From assembly GCA_950097015.1 (NCBI GenBank), contig CATNEN010000031.1, forward strand, positions 186,001 through 250,000: DNA of 64,000 nucleotides. Reading direction: 5' to 3'. The notes below the pieces were generated by a model. It saw nothing but the letters and a program-made list of their open reading frames with translations. It was not told the DNA's origin and did not search any database. A program made the translations under genes and the position numbers. The DNA is from Macrostomum hystrix (lineage: Eukaryota; Platyhelminthes; Macrostomidae). Every line of letters begins with the position of its first letter. Position 1 is the first letter of the stretch. Below are positions 59,989 to 64,000 of this stretch, piece after piece.

Positions 59989-61576
59989 GCATCACTACTA
60001 CTGCCTTTTTCCAGGGGCTGGGAAAGTGGCCTTGTTCAAAACAGGCGTTGAACAGACTGGTTATACGGGTCACTGAGACGTGTTTGAGACCACGTTTGAG
60101 GGCACTCTTGGGGATCTTGTCGAGCCCTGGGGCACTATCCTCCCTCAGGTGGGCAAGCTCCCAAGTGACGTCCTCGAACTTGATTGGTGCCTCTAAGGGG
60201 AGCAGTGGAATCCTGCTGTCCGGCTTAGAGGGATAGAGCAGCCTGAGCTGGGAGTATTTGTTAACCGTCTCAGCATAATCAGGGCTGGTGGTCGGGACAG
60301 GGCGCATCTTGGCATCCAGCGACTCCGCAAGAATATTTGCCTTGTCTTGGTCGGTAAAGGCCTTTATGGACCCAGAGGTCAGGGTGGGTATGGTGTTACC
60401 CTTCTTCTGTCCCATTAGAACCTTTATATCCCGCCAAAAGTTTTTGACTTCTTGATTTTCACTTTTTTCAACCAGTTTCTCGCACATTTTAGTGTGTTTA
60501 CGCTGTTTGAAATTTTCGATATCTTTGCGGATTTGTTTGGTCAGCCTATTTGCACTGATCCGGTACGAATCCTCTCTAGAACTGTGAAAGAGTCTGCGGA
60601 GCTTCCTCCTCTCCTTGATTTTGTCCACGATGTAGAGTGGTAGGGGTGAGATCCGTTTCCTCAGAGGAACTGCATACGCAATCGCTCCCTGGATGGCCTC
60701 GGTTAGATATCCTGCCTCAGCATCTAGATCCTGCGGGGTTTCCAAGGGAGGGACCCAGGGATCCAGGAGCTTTTGGCTAATGTGGGATTTGAAGGCATCC
60801 CAGTTTGCTTTAGTATAATTTCTGGGGGCATCTTGATCATTCAGAAGGGGAGACTTAAGTCCCAAGGTGACTATGATTGGAAGGTGGTCACTATCCAGGT
60901 CCTGCCCTACGCAGAAGTTGGTGATGAGGGGGACGAGTGCCTCTGAGGCTAGTCCAAGATCCAGCACGTTCCGTGAGATCACTCCCCCCTTGCTTGCAAT
61001 TCTTGTGAAGTCCCCTACCTGGTTTAGAACGGTTGGGGTTGGTTCATCTGAGCAGAGCCAGTCGTAGAGTTGCTGACCCGCTCTATTACTCCTACTTTCT
61101 CCCCCCAGGAAGCCGTGCCTGGCATTTAAGTCACCAAGGACCAGGCTGTGCCTATGAGAGAAGAGGGATCGGAGAAAGTCAATGTTCAAGTGATCTGTAG
61201 CCGGTGACCTGTAGACAAGCGAGAGACGGATGGAAGGACTGCTGTCTTCGCACGGATCAACTGTGCAGGTGAGTGCCTCATGATTGTTGTCAGTAAGAAT
61301 ATTAACACCAGAGACCTTAATGCGCTGTGAGTGAGCAAGTAAGAGACCCCGCTTTGAATCCGGGATGTCAAATCTAACCAGGGAGTACCCCGGGATTGAG
61401 CAAGGTTGGGTATTTTTTAGGATCGTTTCCGAGAAGAGTGCAATATCAATTTCATTCTCCTGGATCCATTGTGTAAGTTCTTTGATTTTAGGTTTAATTC
61501 CTCGGCAATTTAAGTGGGAGATTTTCACTCCTGAGACTTGTTGTTCTTGGTTGTCCGTGTTTTGCCTACCGAACAT
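59989..61576 (-). pseudogene. LINE ORF2, AP-like endonuclease and start of RT
   Basis: ATG at 61576 directly after the ORF1 stop. Residues ~18-240 form an exonuclease-endonuclease-phosphatase domain with the expected residues: N23 (HLNCRG), E50 (SETIL), Y122 (VYRSP), D149 and N151 (GDLNARH), D230 and H231 (SDHLPI). Around residue 440 the RT starts (SAPGLDKIPKSAL, PSPWKKAVVVML). After L the frame enters the TIR element; the roughly 35 further residues to the stop at 59882 are not LINE sequence. The endonuclease would nick target DNA for target-primed reverse transcription. Confidence 0.92.
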
Positions 61577-61921
61577 TTAAGCTATATCAATGCAGTGGCC
61601 TTCCGGTGCCCCGCGCAAGCTGCTCGAGACCGCCCTGTCCATCGCATAGAGCAGCATTGACTGCGTACTCTCTAGAGAGGCCAGGGGGTCCTGAGGAGCC
61701 TGCAGGAAAACCATGAGGACCTCTGCTAGGGCGCGCGAGAGAGCAGTGACCAGCCCACTCACCTGTTTCTTGATCTCCTCAGCTACAACATCGGCAGTAC
61801 GGCGTGGAGCGGGCGGTTGAGCAAGGTTCGCGGCGATCTGAGTGACCGGGCGCCACTGGCCAGGCGGCTCGGGTACATTTGGCCAGAGCGTGCTCTTCAT
61901 TGTCCGGCAAGCCAGGTTGGC
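61577..61921 (-). pseudogene. LINE ORF1 C-terminal part after an in-frame stop
   Basis: Same frame as the zinc-knuckle segment but behind TAG (61922-61924). An ATG at 61900 opens 107 codons with a predicted helical stretch (VAEEIKKQVSGLVTALSRAL) and ends CIDIA-TAA immediately before ORF2. It resembles the helical C terminus of gag-like ORF1 proteins in fold only; no family recognised. Confidence 0.65.
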
Positions 61922-62367
61922 CTAGTCGTCAGCCTCATCGCCTTCCGGCTTCTCAACGTCCTCCAGGACGGACTGGAGTTGCGAGGTCGGCGGTGCAACC
62001 GCCTTTGGAACTGTGGCCGCTGCTGCTGCTGTGAGTGCCGCTGCCGCCTGAAGCTTGGCCGCCTCTTCGGTCGCCCGTTGGTGCTCGGCGGATGCGACTT
62101 TGCAGGCCTTGCTAGTTGTGCGGTGGCGCTCGCAGCAGTTGGCGCACAGCGGGTCAGCAGTGTAGCTGGTGAAGGCATGCGGCCCAGCGCAAATGCGGCA
62201 TTTCTGGACACTCTGGCAGCCCGATGATCGGTGACCAAACGCCTGGCAGCGCTGGCATTGTACTGCTCGCATCGGGCGGGCCGATTTGCTGTGCTCACAG
62301 CTAAAGGACATGAAGTCCGTCCTGATGCCGTGCTGGACGCAGCTGTCGGCGTCTCCTGGTAAGGACA
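61922..62367 (-). pseudogene. LINE ORF1 zinc-knuckle segment
   Basis: Read in the frame +1 relative to the upstream part. Contains CQRCQAFGHRSSGC (CX2CX4HX4C knuckle) and a second Cys/His cluster (CRICAGPHAF, CANCCERH). It follows the RRM-like part as in gag-like ORF1 proteins of Jockey-type elements; such knuckles bind RNA. The usable frame begins upstream of the listed ATG, at the shift near 62367. Confidence 0.83.
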
Positions 62368-63543
62368 GAAGACACGCAGCATCTGTGTCGGCTTGCCGGT
62401 AGTTTTGGCTACTATGCGGTGTGCGCTGGAGAGTTTCAGGTGCATGTCTTCCCGCATCACTCGGACGAACTCCGCCGGCTTGACATTAAGTGGCACGTCA
62501 CGGACGACGAAGCTGGGCTCGTTACGGCGCTGCCCGGCTTGGGCTGGAGCTGCACTGGATGTCATCGGTTGCCTGGCTACTGCTAGACGCCGCGACACCT
62601 GCTGTTCTAGGAGCAGCGGATTCCTGAGCACGCCCTGAAGGAATGTGTTAACGTCCCTCGGCGCCTCTGGGAATACGAGGTAGCTGTTATTTCCTGTTGA
62701 GCGGACATTTACGGCCCTCGCGTTGCCCTGGAAATTTGATTGTAGCCAGGAGACAAAGAGCAGCTGGTCGTTCGCTGCCTTCGGCGCCACAGTGAACACC
62801 ACAGGCGGAATTGCCGCTAGGGCCCACTGGCGGACTGGCTGATCGGTCGCCCACCTCGTCGCCAGGTAGGCGAACGACGGTGGCGCCTTCGGAACCGTTG
62901 AGACCTCTGGTGCTGCCTCTACCACCGCCGCCGCCGCCGCCGCCGCTGCCGCGGTGGCTGAGGTGTCTGAGGTGTCAGACGTCGCTTCAGCCGTTGCCTT
63001 TGCTAGGGGACTCTTGACGCCGAGAGGCTCTTCTGCTTGGCGCTTACGGTTACGGTTGTCCTTTAGCTCCGCGGTGACACGGAATGTTAGCGACACTCGG
63101 GCTCCCTGCTGCGCATGCACCGCTGGCACGGCGTGTTGCATCTTGCGCTGGCAGGCTCCGGCCATGGTGATCAACGAGCCAGGCAGCGTGTCGAACTTAT
63201 AAATGACGTTATGGGTGCGCTTGTCCCGCAAGCAGAACGTCCTGGAGGCGCCGAACGACACCGTGGCGATGGTCGGATTTGTCCCTAGCTCCGGCTCATC
63301 TTCAGAGTGGTAAGGAATATTGTCATCAGCGTCTTGATAAAAGTTGACCAGACAGCTGTTGAATATTGGAAAGTCAATGCCCGACTCATCCACCAGGTAG
63401 TCGCGAATCGCTAGCAGCGTCGGGTGCCAGTCGTTGTTCGCAGCTAGAGCGACTCCTGAGTAGGAGTATGCGGGGCCAATCCAGTGGTCAAGCCTTCTCT
63501 CGCTAGGTCGGTGCCGGATGGCCTTGGGCAGTAGCTCAGCCAT
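62367..63543 (-). pseudogene. LINE ORF1 N-terminal part: AlkB-like dioxygenase plus RRM-like region
   Basis: ATG at 63543 (the frame stays open ~25 codons upstream without a Met). Residues ~20-157 are an AlkB-type 2-oxoglutarate/Fe(II) oxygenase: YSYSG, NSCLVNFYQDADDNIPYHSE, ATVSFGASRTF, GSLITMAGACQRKMQHAVP and ARVSLTFR. Predicted ligands: H79 and H137 for iron, R149 and R155 for 2-oxoglutarate. The usual HxD acid appears as HSE (E81). Then come an Ala-rich linker, an RRM-like region (~235-310) and a second one (~340-392, FVVRDVPLNVKPAEF) before the frameshift. Known AlkB enzymes remove methyl groups from nucleic acid bases; repair of element RNA is inference. The frame runs on out of register to 61897. 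Confidence 0.87.
62925..62955. repeat. GCC triplet run in ORF1 linker
   Basis: About nine GCC/GCT codons encode a polyalanine run between the AlkB and RRM-like parts, a typical site of slippage. Confidence 0.85.
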
Positions 63544-64000
63544 GAGCTGCTCGTAGACTATGTCTGCGCAGTTGGCCAGGGCAATTTCATCCGCGTTAAA
63601 ACTTATGTATTTCTTGCTACAAAAAACGCATTTAAAAAACTTTTTACCGTATGTTTCTAGAAAAAAAGATCGCTGCTACATCATATATAATACAAAGCTT
63701 TCAGAATCTTACACAAGATCTTGAAATTTGTGCATTTGTGTAAATCTTGCACAAATCTTGTGTGACGAAGAACTTTGTCAAGGCTAATATACGAGTAGCT
63801 AAGCTAGTATTATACATTTCACTTGTCTTTCTGGACGGATAGAACACAACAAGGGAATGGGGGCGAAAAGGGGATAGTAACCTAATTAAAGATAGAAACT
63901 ATAGAATAAGCGACTTATACACTATACAAGGTTGTATTACGTCGAATTCTGCAGCTAATGCCAACTGCCCCCCCCCGACTTCCGACAGACACTTATGAAG
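63544..64000. other. 5' flank of the LINE and AT-rich DNA
   Basis: The LINE 5' UTR probably ends near 63.6 kb; no target duplication found. An imperfect inverted repeat (ACACAAGATCTTG / CAAATCTTGTGTG, ~63711-63762) and a run of ten C (63968-63977) are the only features seen. Confidence 0.45.

Larger units (their letters stand above)
57824..63543 (-). mobile_element. Decayed Jockey/CR1-like LINE with an AlkB domain in ORF1
   Basis: A non-LTR retrotransposon on the minus strand. ORF1 (63543 to 61577) encodes AlkB dioxygenase, RRM-like and CCHC regions. ORF2 (61576 to 57824) encodes an AP-like endonuclease and a reverse transcriptase without RNase H. ORF1 ends TAA and ORF2's ATG follows at once (TAAATG). 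Damage: one frameshift (~62367) and an in-frame TAG (61922-61924) in ORF1; a DNA transposon inserted in the RT region; a deletion of about 100 codons in the RT palm; and further frameshifts. It cannot move on its own. The clade is judged from endonuclease and RT motifs by eye; a tree is needed. Confidence 0.92.

Noticed and set aside
61897-62366. Continuation of the 548-codon ORF1 frame past 62367
   Set aside because: The zinc knuckle and the sensible sequence lie in the +1 frame; the continuation is low-complexity Arg/Ala/Ser sequence.
1-64000. tRNA, rRNA or telomeric repeats
   Set aside because: No cloverleaf, rRNA core or TTAGGG-like array was recognised on either strand.

Overview
This window looks like repeat-rich DNA from an animal, probably an invertebrate. 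The coding genes are transposable-element genes with short spliceosomal introns, and they sit in AT-rich flanks. I see no host gene, rRNA, tRNA or CRISPR that I can support. I cannot name the species; a flatworm-like genome is only a guess.

Region 1 (1-12.9 kb) holds two Helitron rolling-circle transposons, both on the minus strand. Copy A (1-6348) can be read as a nine-exon Rep/helicase gene. All exon phases fit, the HUH and two-tyrosine motifs and the helicase motifs are intact, and the window edge removes only about the last dozen codons. Two of its eight introns appear to use GC-AG splice sites. Copy B (8946-11647) keeps exons 1-3, part of exon 8, and exon 9. A deletion equivalent to about 3.2 kb removed its Rep domain and the Walker A and B motifs. 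Between and beside the copies lie an array-free copy (6812-8005) and a diverged copy (about 11905-12921) of the spacer that fills region 2.

Region 2 (12.9-57.0 kb) is a giant compound satellite. Twenty-two arrays of a 15-bp minisatellite (consensus CATCGCCTCATCTCC, about 27 kb in total) alternate with 0.65-1.2 kb spacers. Every array starts just after a CCTCCTCCGGAGGAGG palindrome at the spacer's right end. Spacers come in two sequence types, with three chimeras that all switch type in the same ~40 bp. Nested duplication is visible: a 990-bp higher-order repeat, a 2,123-bp tandem duplication, and a 6.1-kb block repeated at an offset of exactly 21,139 bp. Because 15 is a multiple of 3, several reading frames stay open for up to ~1,060 codons. 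I treat these as by-products, not genes.

Region 3 (57.0-64.0 kb) is a decayed non-LTR retrotransposon (Jockey/CR1-like) on the minus strand. Its ORF1 starts with an AlkB-type 2-oxoglutarate/Fe(II) dioxygenase domain, followed by RRM-like and zinc-knuckle regions. Its ORF2 has an AP-like endonuclease and a broken reverse transcriptase. A 1,133-bp element with ~420-bp terminal inverted repeats and a TA target duplication sits inside the RT region. It encodes only a transposase-like helix-turn-helix fragment. The AlkB-ORF1 fusion and the satellite architecture are the most interesting parts of the window.
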